Shown: positions 34,041 through 47,644, counted from the stretch's first letter. The stretch is DNA of 64,000 nucleotides from Haberlea rhodopensis (GCA_907163345.1 CAJQUN010000003.1:29651879-29715878); one strand, 5' to 3'. Notes: a model not told the origin generated them from the sequence alone. Numbers and translations are program-made.

Positions 34041-36729
34041 TTAACGATAAACACAGGATTGAGATTTGGTCAAGTTAATAGGCTTGCCCAGATGAGTACC
34101 TCTCACAGTAACTTCACACAAGATGCTTCTGTAGAACTTCGTCTTCACCAGCTTCCCCAAAATGTATGCCCTGGACCTCATCACGAATGTCAGATTCAAT
34201 GGCACAGGGGTGCTCTCGAGATGGCCTTTAGAGCCGCTGAGCAGCGGAATTCCGCCATAGAGTGGCACTTGATGCCCCTCGACTATTGGTACCACCATTC
34301 GCTGACTTTTTCTCGACTCATAGAAGTTCTTCACCTGCTCAACTCATTATATCAATGAGAATGAAAAGGGGCCAAGCGAATAAATGGAGCTAAAATCTAT
34401 TTGGACCCATCCCGCCATGGCGCCATTGGGAGGTAGATTGATGTGCGTCGTCAGATGGAATTAGAGGCCTAAATTGTGCTTAGGCTATGAACAACTTTCC
34501 CGACATTAATAGTTCACACTTTGCTGCTAATGTTAAGGCTCTTTCTAACAATTTATGTAGACTATACTTTATTTATCTGTTTATAATGGGAATCTACGTT
34601 ATAGATTATCAAACTAAAGCTCTCTAAATTTTGTGATGATCAAATGATGGTAGATCATATATGTAGAAAATTCACATAAAACATAGCCTAGATGATATTT
34701 TAACCAAACCAATCAATACTAATAAATTCGTGTGATGTAGATCATCAAGTGCCTAACGAAAACTTAAACGAAATGAGAAAATTGAAACGATGTGAACTGT
34801 ATTTCTTCTTTTTTTTTAATTATACACAAGGGATGGGGTAATGGGATTCGAAAGCGAGACCCCATGCTTCAATGATGAAGCACATGTGCCACTTTGATCC
34901 TAAGGGCATGGCAATGTGAAATGTATTTCATTCTCAATTAAATCTCCAAACGAGAAATATGAGTAGCTGTCCATTAGTAAATGTGGATGGATATACAAAT
35001 TGTCCATTCATATTTAAGCAATCCATCTTTCGTCAAAATCCAGGATTGCAAGTTCAACTTGGAATACGGATATATATACTAGTTTTTGTTGGCACCGCAC
35101 AAGACGTGGTGATAGGTACCAACATGTTGGTCAATTTTTTCCTAATTTGATCAAAAATAACATTTCAAATGATTGACTTTAACAAAGTTTTTTAAGAAAA
35201 CGATCATATTACTGTAATTGAATTGGAAAAATTAACCAAAAGACTGACCTTTTTTAAAAAAAGTGATGAACTCTAACTTTTTTAAAAAAATAACGAACAT
35301 CTTATTATATAAACCGAAACATTCGATGTTGCACCCATCAACAACAAGGTGCACATTTTACAAGAAAGAACGATAAGAACTTACATGACCCGAAGCCACC
35401 TTGAGGTCAAAATAGTGAAGCTCGAGAGGAGTGGCGCTGACGTGGACACCAAAGAATGTGGATGGATTCCTATAAAAGATCTTGACCGTCGAATTCAAAG
35501 ATAACATATCTGTGGGTACCCCCGTGCTGTCCATTCCCGCTTGGACATTGAAATTCTCAAACAAAATGTTCTGTACATCATCATCAAAAAAGTACTGCAA
35601 AATCATTTCTTTTTCCTACTGCAAAACATTCTGACACTCGTCATTTATTATTATGGTGACACAAAACCTAACTTATGGAATTATATATACCGATGGATAT
35701 TATTCCTAAGTCAGACTCATCCGATTATTATTTCTAATTCGAATTTATTTTAATATTAATAAGAATTTAATGAAATTTTCCCCGTCACGTGACAGCCTCA
35801 TAGAGTAGAATCCATTCCTGTACAATTTGAACTGTTGCATAGACTTCATCGAAAACAAAATCATTAATCACTGAGAAAATTGGTTATGTTGGGGGCGAGC
35901 ACTACTTTTGGGTACCCTTAACCATTGGATTGGTAAACCCAAATGTTAGGTGTGTCAATCCAATGGCCATACTGCTCTATAGGCAGCATCAAATGAACCG
36001 AGAAAATTGGAAACTGTACAAGTTGGAGCCTTCATCTCAAAAACCCCAAGAACTGGTGGCACATTACATTTATGAGTACGAACAGGAACAACACATAGAA
36101 CAAAGGAATCCTCAACCAACAAAAAACTTGACAAATTTAAGACTGTATAACCTCGGAATCATACATACTAATGAACAGAAGAAAATTTGCGAGACAAGAA
36201 AGAAACAGAAAAAGCACAAAAGAGAAAAGCTTGGACTCACCTTCACAATTATCCTGGGCTTGTAAGCCAAACTTGCGCCCCAAAGAATCAAAGAAAACGT
36301 CGTAAAAAGCACCACGAACGAAAACACGAAGCACACCGCGTAAAACCTCACTTGCCCACCATCCTTCATGTCACCTTCGTCACCTTCATCATCCCCCCCC
36401 GCTTCATCCCCCAGTTCATTGTATTTTCTCTGCATCCTCCTCCACCCTCCGCCGGCGCCGAGGTTTCTGGGATTCTTCAACGAGGCTGAGAATCTGGAAG
36501 TGGAGGACTCGCGTGAGTGGTGAATAGGTGAACAGTGGTACTGGAAATGGTGGGTCGGGGACCCAAACGGACTCGACCCGTATGACATTTTCTCAAGATC
36601 GTGCTGCGAGTGCGATGGGCTCTGGACATAGTACAACGGTCGCCGCGGAGACCGCGGCGGCGTTGAGGCTTCGATGCTGGTCACTTCAGAGTCGGACTTG
36701 GCATGCATCGCCACCCCCATTGTTACCAT
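34041..36729 (-). CDS. LEA-2 / NDR1-HIN1-like single-pass membrane protein
   Basis: A three-exon gene on the minus strand, 322 aa: exon 1 36729-36241, exon 2 35570-35385, exon 3 34334-34041. The joined length is in frame; donors read GTGAGT and GTAAGT. The family landmarks appear in order: MHAKSDSEVTS, SPRRPLYYVQSPSHSQHD, HHSRESSTSRFSASLK (phosphosite-like Ser-rich cytosolic part), one membrane segment (FYAVCFVFSFVVLFTTFSLILWG), then the LEA_2 domain (NILFENFNVQAG, TDMLSLNSTVKIFYRNPSTFFGVHV, ASGHVKNFYESRKSQR, RSRAYILGKLVKTKFYR). Relatives are plasma-membrane or endomembrane proteins of poorly known role. The start could instead be Met at 36708. Exon 2 could begin at 35594, adding eight residues; 35570 fits the family better. 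Confidence 0.92.
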
Positions 36730-37137
36730 CAAAAGGGAAAGGAAAAGTTTTTTTTTAAATAAAAAAAAAAAGGGAAAGGAAAAGTTGCAGATTTGACAAT
36801 CAAAGTAATTTTCTGGTACAAAATATCACCATCATTACCATCAATGAAAGGAGAAAACGGGGGGAAAAGGGAATGGGATTTAATGCGTAACCCATGAAAG
36901 CTTTTGAACACTAAACCTTGACAGGGCTAATTAATGATTTCATATCTTGGATAATTGGATTCTTTGAAAGTGCTTTGTGTCATATTATTGGTATTGATTT
37001 ATATATTTTTTATTTAAAAAATATTATATTTTAATAATAAATTAGTGTATAACTAAAGTTTAAATGGAATATATAAAAGTATGTCCTATTTCTTTGGCTT
37101 GGTTTATTTCTTAATTTGTTTCGTTTGTAAATTCAGG
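36730..37137. other. 5' flank of the LEA-2 gene
   Basis: Contains a duplicated purine-rich stretch 'gggaaaggaaaagtt' around 36738-36785 separated by an A/T run, then AT-rich DNA. It is a likely promoter/5' UTR; no clear TATA was assigned. Confidence 0.4.
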
Positions 37138-37295
37138 GGGTGGGCTTTGGCGCAACGATAAAATTATTGTTAAGTTACTTGAAAGTTACGTGTTCGAGTT
37201 GCAAAAACAGCTTCTTACATTATAAGGAAAGACTGCATACATTAGGTCCAATATGTCCGACCCCTCTCAGATACCGTGCATTGAGGGAGCTTCAT
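37138..37295 (+). mobile_element. Au-type SINE, degenerate
   Basis: A tRNA-like head with box A (TGGCGCAACGATAA) and box B (GTGTTCGAGTT), then 'aacagcttcttacat', 'aaggaaagactgcatacattaggtcc' and 'cgaccc(ctct)...gtgcattgagggagctt', following the order of the plant Au SINE consensus as I remember it, with many substitutions. A tRNA-derived SINE moved by LINE machinery. Confidence 0.75.
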
Positions 37296-38385
37296 GTTCG
37301 TGAATTCCGAGGTTAAGTTGGTAGTTATACTTCGTAATTGATATCTCTTGAGTGTGTTGCCTACACTTTTATTTGTTTTCGAACTGGAGGCCTCAGTCCA
37401 GTTTAGTTTTCTTGATGTCGTCTGTATTTATGGTGAAATACTATTTTTTGTCAAAAAAACTTTATAAGGACATATATCACCATCTAAGGATGTCATTCGT
37501 AACGACGATATCAAATAAACCGCTCGATTTACGATAGTCTCAGCTTTTTAGAAGGTGGCAGACTCAAGGAGTTGGGAGTTTGTTTAATCTTTAAAAGAAT
37601 CAAAATTTTATAAATTTGAAAGAATTAGGAAAAGAAATAAAATTCTTCAACTGACATGTAGATTTTTTTATAAGGGATGAGCCAAAGATTTTTTCACACA
37701 CTGTGAAATTCATGCATAAGTTTCTCTTAAAATGAGTGAGCTTTTATCAAGTGGACTACACCCAAAACTCGTGAAATGGGGATTTTAGCAAGCGCACAAA
37801 AAAAATTTATCTTGTGATCAGGGACTAAAATGAAGGCAAGACATGCAAGGGAGGAGGTGGTGATGAAAACACATTATTGTCTCAAAAAAAAGTCCTTGCA
37901 ATTAGTTATTTGGGTTTTTCATTTTGTTTATTTTAAAAAAATGAACTAAAAACCTAATATTTAAAAAAACATTAAAATCGATTTTTTTCGGTTAAATTTT
38001 TTTTTATTTTAAAGAGCGCATCAACCTAACTCCGGTTCAAACCTAAATTTGTGGGAGCGTGTGCGGCACAAACATCACGGGGCGAGTGGTGTTGGTAACT
38101 GGGTATGTCATGGAAAGTTGGACCTTCGCCATAAATAAGGCAGACATATCGAATCAAACAAAGGAGACTGCTTTTTTTTACCACTGTTGGGGATATAAAA
38201 AGTTGGAATTTTTAATAATTTACATTGGGATTCAGAGCCCATCTTCAGTAAACAGAGTCCATTAACGGTTTGTTTGATGATGGTGGATAATGTCTCTGAG
38301 TGCAGTGCCTTTAAGGACAACAACATAAAACCTCCATTAACATACGGAATGGGATTTCTTTTTGAGTAAAATTCGGGCCGGTGAA
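37296..38385. other. Intergenic sequence
   Basis: No gene recognised. Short frames at 37352 and 38059 have no motif. Confidence 0.55.
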
Positions 38386-38810
38386 ATGACCAAAATGGAC
38401 TCACTCATCCTCTCCGCCCCATTCTCCCACCACTCCAGCACCGCTAGCTATCTCCCACTCCCTCAAACTCCACCACTTATTACCTTCTGCCTCCAGCCTG
38501 CTAAAACCCAACACCGAAGCTCACCCCTCAGATGCTCCTTCACTTCCTTCAACCACAAACCCTCGGCTCTTCCATTGCCACCCAATAGTCGGAATCCCTC
38601 TTGCTCCACCTGATCGATTCTTTCCCTCAGACTCCCGCCATCGCCAGGCGTGGGGCCGACGCCGACGCCATAGGAGTGTTGCTCAAGGAGCGCATTGTCT
38701 TCCTGGGGAGCAGTATTATGCTGATTCAATTATTAGTCAGTTGTTGTTAGACGCTCAGGATCCGACGAAGGATATCCGGCTATTCATCAATTCATCTGCT
38801 GCTCACTCAG
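38386..38810 (+). pseudogene. CLPP4: ClpP-like plastid protease subunit, truncated and frameshifted
   Basis: The start (MTKMDSLILSAPFSHHSS, Ser/Pro/Thr-rich) looks like a plastid transit peptide. After a phase change near 38590 the mature part follows: ADADAIGVLLKERIVFLGS, then, after a small deletion and another phase change, ADSIISQLLL, DAQDPTKDIRLFINS. This is the N-terminal strand-helix of ClpP, closest in my memory to nuclear CLPP4. The glycine loop that normally follows FINSP is altered and the gene stops there, possibly at an old exon end, with LTR sequence from about 38860. The catalytic Ser/His/Asp region is absent. It would not be a functional peptidase. Confidence 0.7.
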
Positions 38811-38859
38811 GTGTTACGTTAGCTGTATTGTGGTGCATGTATATATTCTGCTCAACTGA

Positions 38860-41521
38860 TATACAACTTGTAGTAAATTGAGTTGACTATCCAACCCTTT
38901 TGGAAGCACTCGTTTCAACATCTGAGCTATGAGATATGATCGATTTAGTCAGCAGCGCTCAGGGTCTACTGGATGTTGAAATCTCATTTCAGCAACCAAA
39001 CGCAAAATCATTTATTAGCACATCATCAAGCTATAAAATATCATTTATGAACTGCACACATAATGAAATATATTAGCAACACAATAACAAGTTTTGTTGA
39101 CATCAAAACCAAGATTATTCGAGTTTTCAAAACCCAACAATCTCCCCTTTTTTTTATGATCACAAAACTTGAATAAGAAATATGAAATATAAAGCATAAT
39201 GTTGCATAAAATAAATCATATTTTTAAAACAGCATATTTCTTCCTATTTTTTTGTGAATAAAAGATGAAGACAAATAAAATTTGCTCCCCCTCAATGATT
39301 GAATTAAATTTCTCCTTGAATTTTAAAAGGTTTGAAAATTAGAGCAAGTGAGTGGCAAATGGGGTATGCTAAAATAAATTAAAAATATGCAATGCACATT
39401 TAATTTTTGAACAAAAATAACCTCTTTTGATGATGGATGAAGCATATTTGGCAACAAATTTGAATTTCATAACAAAACTCAACAATGTCCATTTCATATT
39501 TTCGGTTGTAGCCCACTTAGTCCAACTTGAACTAATAAACTGCTTTTCCTCGTGAAGAATTAGGTTGCATGACCTATACTACGAGTCAGTTTACAACGCA
39601 AAAAACGGTTCGTCATTTGAACATCCGAGCAAGAAGTTATGCCAATTTTTCCAAAGTCGCTGCAGGCTGCCAGAAAAGTTGAATGCTTCGAAGATTGTTA
39701 GAAAAATCTCAAAATAACAACTTCAAACTTAAAACGAGTTTTAGAACAGATTGAACGAAAATTTAAACATTTAAAATAGGTTTTAAAATTATTTTAGTGC
39801 AAAATAAATACAATGGAATTGATTTTTATGCTAAAAAATTTCATACACCAAGTTTCAAAAAATTATGCTATGAAAATAATTTCATGTTCATGAAAGTTTC
39901 TTTAAACGATTTCCATCTAAAATTGGTTAAAATGCTTTCCAAAACAATTTGGCTCTGATACCACTTGTTATGATCGATTCCGGGGGAGGATTGTCATTCC
40001 ACACCCGAGTTCAACCAACTTGAGCTTCAATAGCTCGTGTTCTTGAACTAATTGCACCGAGAGATTATATCGAGTTCGGTTTCAAACCGAGTGGAAGACA
40101 CTCGACATAACCCGCTCTATAACTGATTAACCATTTGAAATGCATTTTAAATGTATGCAAGAAAATATGTAAAAACAGTAAGGTAAATAAATGCAGTAAA
40201 GTAAATAACACAAGAATTTGTTTCTGGAAGTTCGAAGCACAAACACTTCTACGTCTCCCCTTCTTCCATCTCATGGAAAGATACACTAGAAGTTTGGTTT
40301 ACACTTTTCAGTATACAAACTACTTATGCTAATACCACACAGATAGCCTAATCTCCTAGACCACACACAATCACAAAGCTCATGTTCTTTAACGTCTCAT
40401 ATGAAAAGACCTCATCCAGTTGCAAAGAATCACCAACTGTTACAATGGTATTCACTCTTCTATTTTAGCTCACAAATACAATGAATATAATGAATACAAA
40501 GGCGCAAATGATCTCCTATCAGATCTGATATGAGCTTGAAAGATGTGACAAATGTTTGGGGAGTTGCTCTTCATTTAGCAGATTTATTCTTTGAAGTTCC
40601 CCAATTTATCCCAAGTGGGTTTGCTTTGGAAGGCTTGAATTGATTTTTAATAAGCTGTTATTGAGCTTCCAAATCATGTATATATAGCCACAAGTAATGA
40701 TATATACGTTAGATACATGAATATAGTCGTTGTGACAGTTTTGTTAAGTTCCTCGAGCTTCCAACGGTCATATTCTGTTTTTTGGACTGTTTCTGGAAGT
40801 CCGTTGGTCGAGTTCGCTGCCCGAACTCCGCTGGTCGACGTCTACTTGTAGTCTACTTGATAGTGTCTACTGGTATTGTCTATGTCTACTTGTAGTGTCT
40901 ACTGCTAGTGCCTGCTTGGTAGTGTCTGCTTGTAGTCTGGTAGACGATCCGGTAGACCATCCGATAGACCATCCGATAGACAATCCGGTAGACTTTGTTG
41001 TCCGAAATATATTGTTATGGTCTCTTGGTTATGGCTCTTGATTTCTGGGCAAAGTGATCATCATGAAAGTTGTAGTCATTTCTCTTAGCTTTCCATGGAA
41101 TCAAGAATCGCTCGATTTCATGTTCGTATGAGAGAGTTATGCTCGAAATACGAGGCGATGATCCTGCTGTAAGTTTACTGGATGTAGCAGCATAACTCGA
41201 AACTTGCAGATGTATTTTCGTCATGTAAACCTTCGAATCAGGTCTGCTGGCTTGAAATACGACTTGTAGTAAATTGAGTTGGCTATCCAACCTTTTTAGA
41301 AGCACTTTGTTTCAACATCCGAGCTATAAGATATGATCGATTTAGTCAGCAGCGCTCAGGGTCTACTGGATGTTGAAATCTCATTTCAGTAACCAAACTC
41401 AAAACCATTTCTTAGCACATCATCAAGCTATAAAATATCATATATAGAAATATGTTAGCAACACAATAACACGTTTTATTAATATCAAAACCAAGATTAT
41501 TCGGATTTCCAAAACCCAATA
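38860..41521 (-). mobile_element. Internally deleted Sirevirus-like copia element
   Basis: Minus orientation. Truncated 3' LTR 38860-39139, polypurine tract 39140-39154, 3' internal remnant to ~39951, PBS at 39952-39963 (minus TGGTATCAGAGC), 5' LTR 39966-41521 (1556 bp, ending in mutated CCCAATA). No coding region remains. A TATA-like 'ctatatatac' reads on the minus strand at about 40677-40687, and a TCTACTTG/CCGGTAGAC array at about 40835-41000 lies upstream of it. Confidence 0.85.
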
Positions 41522-41700
41522 ATGGTATTAAAAAAAATTCCAAAAACCTCCAAATATTTCATTGATGAACATCGAGATTGTCTATATTTACAGCATGTTG
41601 AATACATCGTGGAATAACATCAGCAAATCAAAAGATTGTCCCAAATTAAGTACATTAGTATTTAATCCATGAGCTGAACAATAAGTTTTTCATGGACAGT

Positions 41701-41886
41701 TTATGAAGCGAACATTTGGTAGCTCCTGCGAAAATATTTTATCCGAGCAATGATATGAGCCTCCGATGAACATAGAGAAGGATTTTGGATGGCGTTCACA
41801 ACACTCATAGCGTCTGACTCAAAAACCCAAGCTTGGGTAAAGTCTTTGCACGCCATGATGCACCCTTCAAGGAGTGTATAGGTGTG
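41701..41886 (-). pseudogene. RNase H-like fragment (RVT_3 type)
   Basis: About 61 codons on the minus strand reading HTYTLLEGCIMACKDF, WVFESDAMSVVNAIQNPS, EAHIIARI, then a stop at 41701. The E...ESD..VV.AI pattern matches RNase H-like domains of plant LINEs and related host proteins. No remainder of an element is nearby. Confidence 0.6.
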
Positions 41887-41889
41887 GGA

Positions 41890-43470
41890 GAAAATTGTTC
41901 TAGAATAGTCCTAAAAAAAACTAAAAAAAAAAAAAACCAATATGATAATTTGAATAAAAAATAATAATATACAAATTTAATATGAAAGTTATTTGTAATA
42001 TATACAATCATTATAATCACTAGCATTAATGCAAACGTACATATGCATATCTTTTAAATATTTTAAAAGAAATATGATTTTTAAAATATTTCATCATCAA
42101 TAGAAAAAATAATAATTTGATACATTGTATAAAGTAGATCACTGGTATGACAAATGTAATGTGAAGTTAAACAGTGTGTGCATCTGATGTTATACATGCG
42201 TATAACTCACAAATATTTTTTTTGTAAAAACAAAAAAATTGATATTAAAATATTCATCTAGTATGTAGTGTGATCTAGTATGTAGTGTGACCAAGATGTT
42301 GGTCTGTCATTTCTGGTATGATGTTTAGTTCAGCCTAAAGCTATCTTATTTTCTTACTAATGTGTCGTTCTACATAAGCATTAAAAACTCTGTTCGGGTG
42401 ATTTTCATCATATCACATTCCGGTAAATAGCAGAATCATGGATATGAAACTATACGACGGCCTACCAATTTATTGTATAAATTTTTAGATCAACGATTAG
42501 ACCATACAAACCAGGAATACTTTCTATCGGGTGAAGTAACAGATTACTCGTATTTTTTATGTCAATTCATCTAGACATTTATTGGATAAGGTCAAGTATT
42601 ATTTTCGTATTTCTAATTAAAAAATTACATTAAAAAAGCACGACAAATTGATATAAAGGGAACAATACTTTTTATGGATAAAAACAATAATATATGCTAT
42701 AGTATTAGCAGATATGAAGCAAAGCCCAAACATTTTTGTCCACAACCCCGCCAATTGTTATCTCCATGTATCCTTTGGATGTGGTTTTTTTTTATTTTAA
42801 ATTAGTTTTAAAAAATTATTTTTTTCAAAAATACCATATTTTCAAAAAAAATTCAAAAAATACTAAAAAACGTTGTTGGTTGTAGCGGGGGCTGCAAAAA
42901 CAAGCTCCCGCTACAACTGACAGCGGGCCTGAAAACCAGGCGTCCACTGCAGTTGGCAGCGGACACCTGTTTTTTCAGGTTTCCGCTGCATGCTGTCCGC
43001 TGCAGCATGCAGCGGACATTGCAATGTCTTTTTTCTAATTATTTTATAAAAATAATCATTAGTTTAAGATGTATATATAGATGGCGGTCTCATTTTTATA
43101 TATCCGATCTTACAAACACCAAATTATTTACAAATATACATATTTATATATCTTGATATTTTCAAACATCATATCTATATAAGTATTTTCATATTAGGGG
43201 CGAATGCATGCAAATAAAATGTCAGAGGGAGGATGCGTGCATAATTGACTACTATACACGTATCATAAAAAATGACAAGAATTCTCGGTGATACTATATA
43301 GATATACAATTATGCTATAATTGTTTTTATCAACATTATTTTATACATAAGCTCATAGGTTTTTTCTAAATATTTTAATAATTTGAAATTTTTCACAATA
43401 ATATAATATTTTTTGGGCATAGGTTATTTATGGATATTGTATATCAACAGTAATCAATTTTAAAAAAAAA
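41890..43470. other. AT-rich intergenic sequence with a GC-rich island
   Basis: No gene seen. A GC-rich patch at about 42870-43020 is built on gcagcgga/tccgctgc words. Confidence 0.6.
42982..43016. repeat. Perfect 14-bp hairpin
   Basis: TCCGCTGCATGCTG (42982-42995) and its exact complement (43003-43016) flank a 7-base loop. Confidence 0.9.
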
Positions 43471-44602
43471 ACAATTAAAAACATTTGAGACTATAATCAA
43501 ATCTCTCGAGTGAAAATATAATAACAGGATTGTTAGTTCCGGATTTTAAAGATGACAAAACACATCAGACCGATCGAGCCATGAAACCATGTCAAAGCAG
43601 ATCAGACCGATATGGTCTATCGCAAAATCAGAACGGATCAATGCAAACCAGTCTGACCAGATCAAAGCACAGATAAGCTCAATAAAGATCAGATCAGAGC
43701 AGACAAAGTTAGATAAGCTTTGTTCTTCAGTCCGAATCATTAACGACTATTTATTGAAGCATTTAATGATGCAATTAATGCTGAAAAAGACCAAGGACTA
43801 AAGATTACCTTAAAAGGTAAGTAGACAAAGGAGAGTCTACCTGACAAACGCCGAAAGCACAGACCAGAAGGGAAAGTGCCTAAAAGAAGAAGACTGAAGC
43901 TTGTTCAGAGAATGAACAGAGTCAAGAGTTGCACAGAAAAGGAAATAGTGTCGTTGGTATAAACGACTATATAAAGACGCAACTAGAGTACTCGAAGATA
44001 TACGACTACTGATCAATCAAGAAACAAAAACAGCACAAGCTTATAAGTCAAGACACTCTTGAGCAGAACCGTTACTGAAAGATATTTATCTTACCAGTCT
44101 GCTCAAAGTATTCATAAGCACAACCTATTATAATATCTGATCATCAAAGGATCATTTTGTGCATAGATAAATTCACTCTATTCATTGTATTTGTACTAAA
44201 ATAGAAGAGTGAGATTCAATTATAACTGTCAGACAGATTGTGTCTGAACAGATCGAGAGACTAGGAGTTTCAGTCTGGTAGTGGGGTAAATCCAGCTGAA
44301 TTGGGGTTGTACAAGTGGTTGTATTACTCGAAGTCTTCTAGTGAATCCTTCCTTGATTGGAAGAAGGGGAGACATATAGGGATTTGCCTTCGAACTTCCA
44401 GAAACACATCTTGTCTATTTACATTCAGTATTGCATTACATTTTATAAGCCATCAAGCCGTTCTTAGCCAAGAACAGACCGTTTCCGCACTCTCATATTC
44501 ATTGGTCTGTTCTGCTTAAAGGTTGATTAAGAACCAGATTTCAATCACTAATCTGCGAGAAATCAATAAGGATTATTTTTTAAAGGAACGTTCATTCACC
44601 CC

Positions 44603-46098
44603 TGATCGCTTTTATTTTAAACAATTAATTCTCAGTGTAGCGATTCTACCGCAAGTGCACGGTGTCAAGTTTTAACATAGTGATATATAAGAAAGGATGT
44701 CGAACCCACAGGGACTAACGTATAAGTACCAAATAAAATTAGCAAAACTATATTTAGCCTACGAAAAAGATAAATAATTAACTAATTAAACTAAAGACTT
44801 AAAAATAAAACAACTCCTTTGAAGATACGAAGGAATTCCGCTCAAAAAATCTATCAAGATGTTCGTTCAATTGTATATCGTCAATGATTTGTTTGTTAAA
44901 ACAATTACTTATCAATCAATTCTTAAGGTGACGCATTTCCGAATATAATCAATACACTCTCTCGAGCTGTATTGAAACTAGTAATAATTGACACAAGTAA
45001 CTCTCGTTCACTTAAACCAATTTAATACCGAATAAGTCTCTATGAAAACCGTTGATCTTTAAATCTTTCAATTTAAAGTGACCACGTATGTGATTTAATC
45101 TCTCGATCTAAATCTTAAACATACAACATGAATTATTTTAACGTATTATAATTTTATCTCTCGATCTCAATTATAATTCACAATATCAATCAAAGATAGC
45201 TAGGCTTTGATAGCATGAAGCATATAATTCATGAACAAAATATATTGATTCACTCAAACACAACCAAATCAAAGATTCAAACACAAAATTCCTTAAACTT
45301 GATAAAATAAACCAGATTAAATTCAAATCAAATTTAACAAGATGCTTAATCGTCTCTCAACCTCAAAAACATCAAATAAATTAATCTAGAGTTTAGAAAT
45401 ACGATAAACGTAGGAGCGACTCTGTGCGTTGAACGATCTTTCTTCTCTCGCTTCCTTCCTTGCACTTCAAAGGATTCTTCAACCTTCTCTTGTTCTGGGT
45501 AGATGAAAGGCGGCTAAAGAATATTTAGGTCTGATTCTATTCAGAATTATGGATGTAATTTTATTGCCTCTTTTCCTTATTTATAGAGGAGGGAAGATAT
45601 GGAAGTGTTTCCAAAAATCAAAACCAAATCAAGCCTTTAAAATTCTGAAAATTCTCCGTCTCGATCGATCGGTCATTAAGTCTCGATCTATCGAGCGCCT
45701 TCAGCTTCCGAGTATGAGTTTCTCTGCCTTGCTCGACGATCGAGATGAAGCTTCCGATCGATCGAGCTTTCTTCACATTTTCTTGCCAACTCTATGCCTC
45801 TCTCTCTCGATCGAGCTCGTGATTCCGATCGATCGAGCTCTGAAATTTAATGTTGGCCAAAACTTCTGCCTTTGTCGATCGATCGACCTCTTGTTCCGAT
45901 TGATCGAGAATGTCAGAATTCAAATTCTTCATTTATTGGCTTGATTTGATCCGTTTTCTTCATTGTAGCTCAATTCTTCCACATTCCACCTAGATTCCTG
46001 AAACAATCAAATAAATACCAGAAAGCATAACATCTTCACGGAATCTACAAGGAAATATATATAAATCAAAGCCCAAATACGCGTAATCAACCATATCA
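44603..46098 (-). repeat. 3' LTR of the Athila/Tat-like element
   Basis: 1496 bp. Same order as 48837-50350; several of its CGATCGATCG motifs are damaged (45663-45905). Contains a CT-rich 'ttcttctctcgcttcctt' stretch near 45440. Confidence 0.9.
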
Positions 46099-46109
46099 AC
46101 TCCCCCAAA

Positions 46110-47644
46110 CTTAGATTTGATCGTCCTCGAGCAAACATTAAGATCAAAATGCAAAGTTCATCATCAATACTTTGAATGAATTAACTTAGCAACTCAATTG
46201 TAAAAGCTCAGAAATCCCACTAACACTTCAACCATAAATCAATCCAAAAATTAACCATGAGTGTTTTCTCCTAAGCTAAGCAATATATCGCAGAAATCGG
46301 AACGTGCGTGTGTGTTCATGTCAATCTTGAGTTTCATATACACTTTTAGGATCAAACAATGCTATTAAACTCAAAGTCAAGATTACTATAAAACACTCCA
46401 TAAGCCTACTTTTCAAGCACTTCTCCACTAATGTAATTATTTCCTAGACTTGGATTAATAGGTCTTTTAAAGCTTGTAATGTTTGGCCTAGGTATTTGGC
46501 TTCAAATAAAAGATAGGGAAATACAAAGAAGAGAGTATAATCATAGAAAATTCAAATGTTTAGCACACTTTGAGCTTCTCTTCTTTTTTTTTCTAGCCTT
46601 GGCCACTTTGGGTCTTATTTATTCAATTTTTTTCTCAAGGCTTTTTGACTATCTTTTTCTTTTCTCATTCAACAATTTTTTCAACAATAAGCTCATCAAA
46701 GTTTAGCAAATCAAGTGCATCTGATGAGAATCATTATACTCCCTTAGGGTCAAGATAAAAATCTACCATTTAGGCTCAAGTAGGTGGGTATAATGAGGTT
46801 GCCAAATAATGTTGAATGGGGCTAATAGTATGTTAAACATACTCCATTCTTTTATCAATTAGGCTCAAAGTAGGGACTAGAGATTGATATAAACATGGTA
46901 AGCTTGAAAGGCTCAAACGGTCCAATGATCGCCTAAATCATTTCAAAGTCTAGTTCCTAACTATAAAATTCGCCTCAAAGTGCTCTAAAGTAGGTTCTAA
47001 AGTATTTCAAGATCCTCGAAACAAATCATAGTTAACACAATTGTTCCAATATATAATTCACTCAATCATAAGCCAAAAGTGCTCAAAATATTCCTCAATT
47101 TTTGAAATATTAACTCAACTAAAGATATTCACAAACAAGTCAAAATCTTCAAGACTTAAGTTGAGATGGGGATTAATATCATCATGTAATACCATTGCAG
47201 TTCTAATTCATTATTTCTAAATGAAGAACTCATTTTCAAGAAAAAAAATTTTTGTATGTGCCCAAAAACGATCTAATCTCATGCTAGATTAGTCATGCAA
47301 GGAAGTACCACCAATCAATAGCAGAAACCAATAAACACCCCCCCCCAAACTTAAATCAAGCATTGTCCTCAATGTTTAAAAGAATCAAAAGGGAAAAAGT
47401 AAACTCCCCTGATCAAGACGCTTACATGAGGGTTGAGGAAGATTTGCTTTGACAGTTTCACTGTTGTAAGGGTTCATCGCTCCAACTAAGTACCTAGCAA
47501 GAGAAGAATGCAAATGGTAACATCGTCGACTCGAGAGATAAACAAACTAAATGCAAAAACTGAAAATAAACAAAACTCAATAGCAAAAGGATACGCTTGG
47601 GTTGCCTCCCAAGAAGCGCTGATTTTTAGTCTCCGGCTTGACCA
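46110..47644 (-). mobile_element. Non-coding 3' internal region of the Athila/Tat-like element
   Basis: No frame with recognisable pol motifs. A second C-run 'cacccccccccaaacttaaatcaagcattgtcctcaatg' at ~47336-47375 repeats the polypurine-like context of 46099 ('aactcccccaaacttagatttgatcgtcctcgag'), suggesting a duplicated end. AT-rich otherwise. Confidence 0.65.

Noticed and set aside
36112..36270. Extension of LEA-2 exon 1 past 36241
   Set aside because: A GTGAGT donor lies there and the LEA_2 domain continues in exon 2; the extension is intron.
37138..37210. tRNA gene
   Set aside because: Box A and B are present, but the acceptor and anticodon stems do not form, and an Au-SINE body follows.
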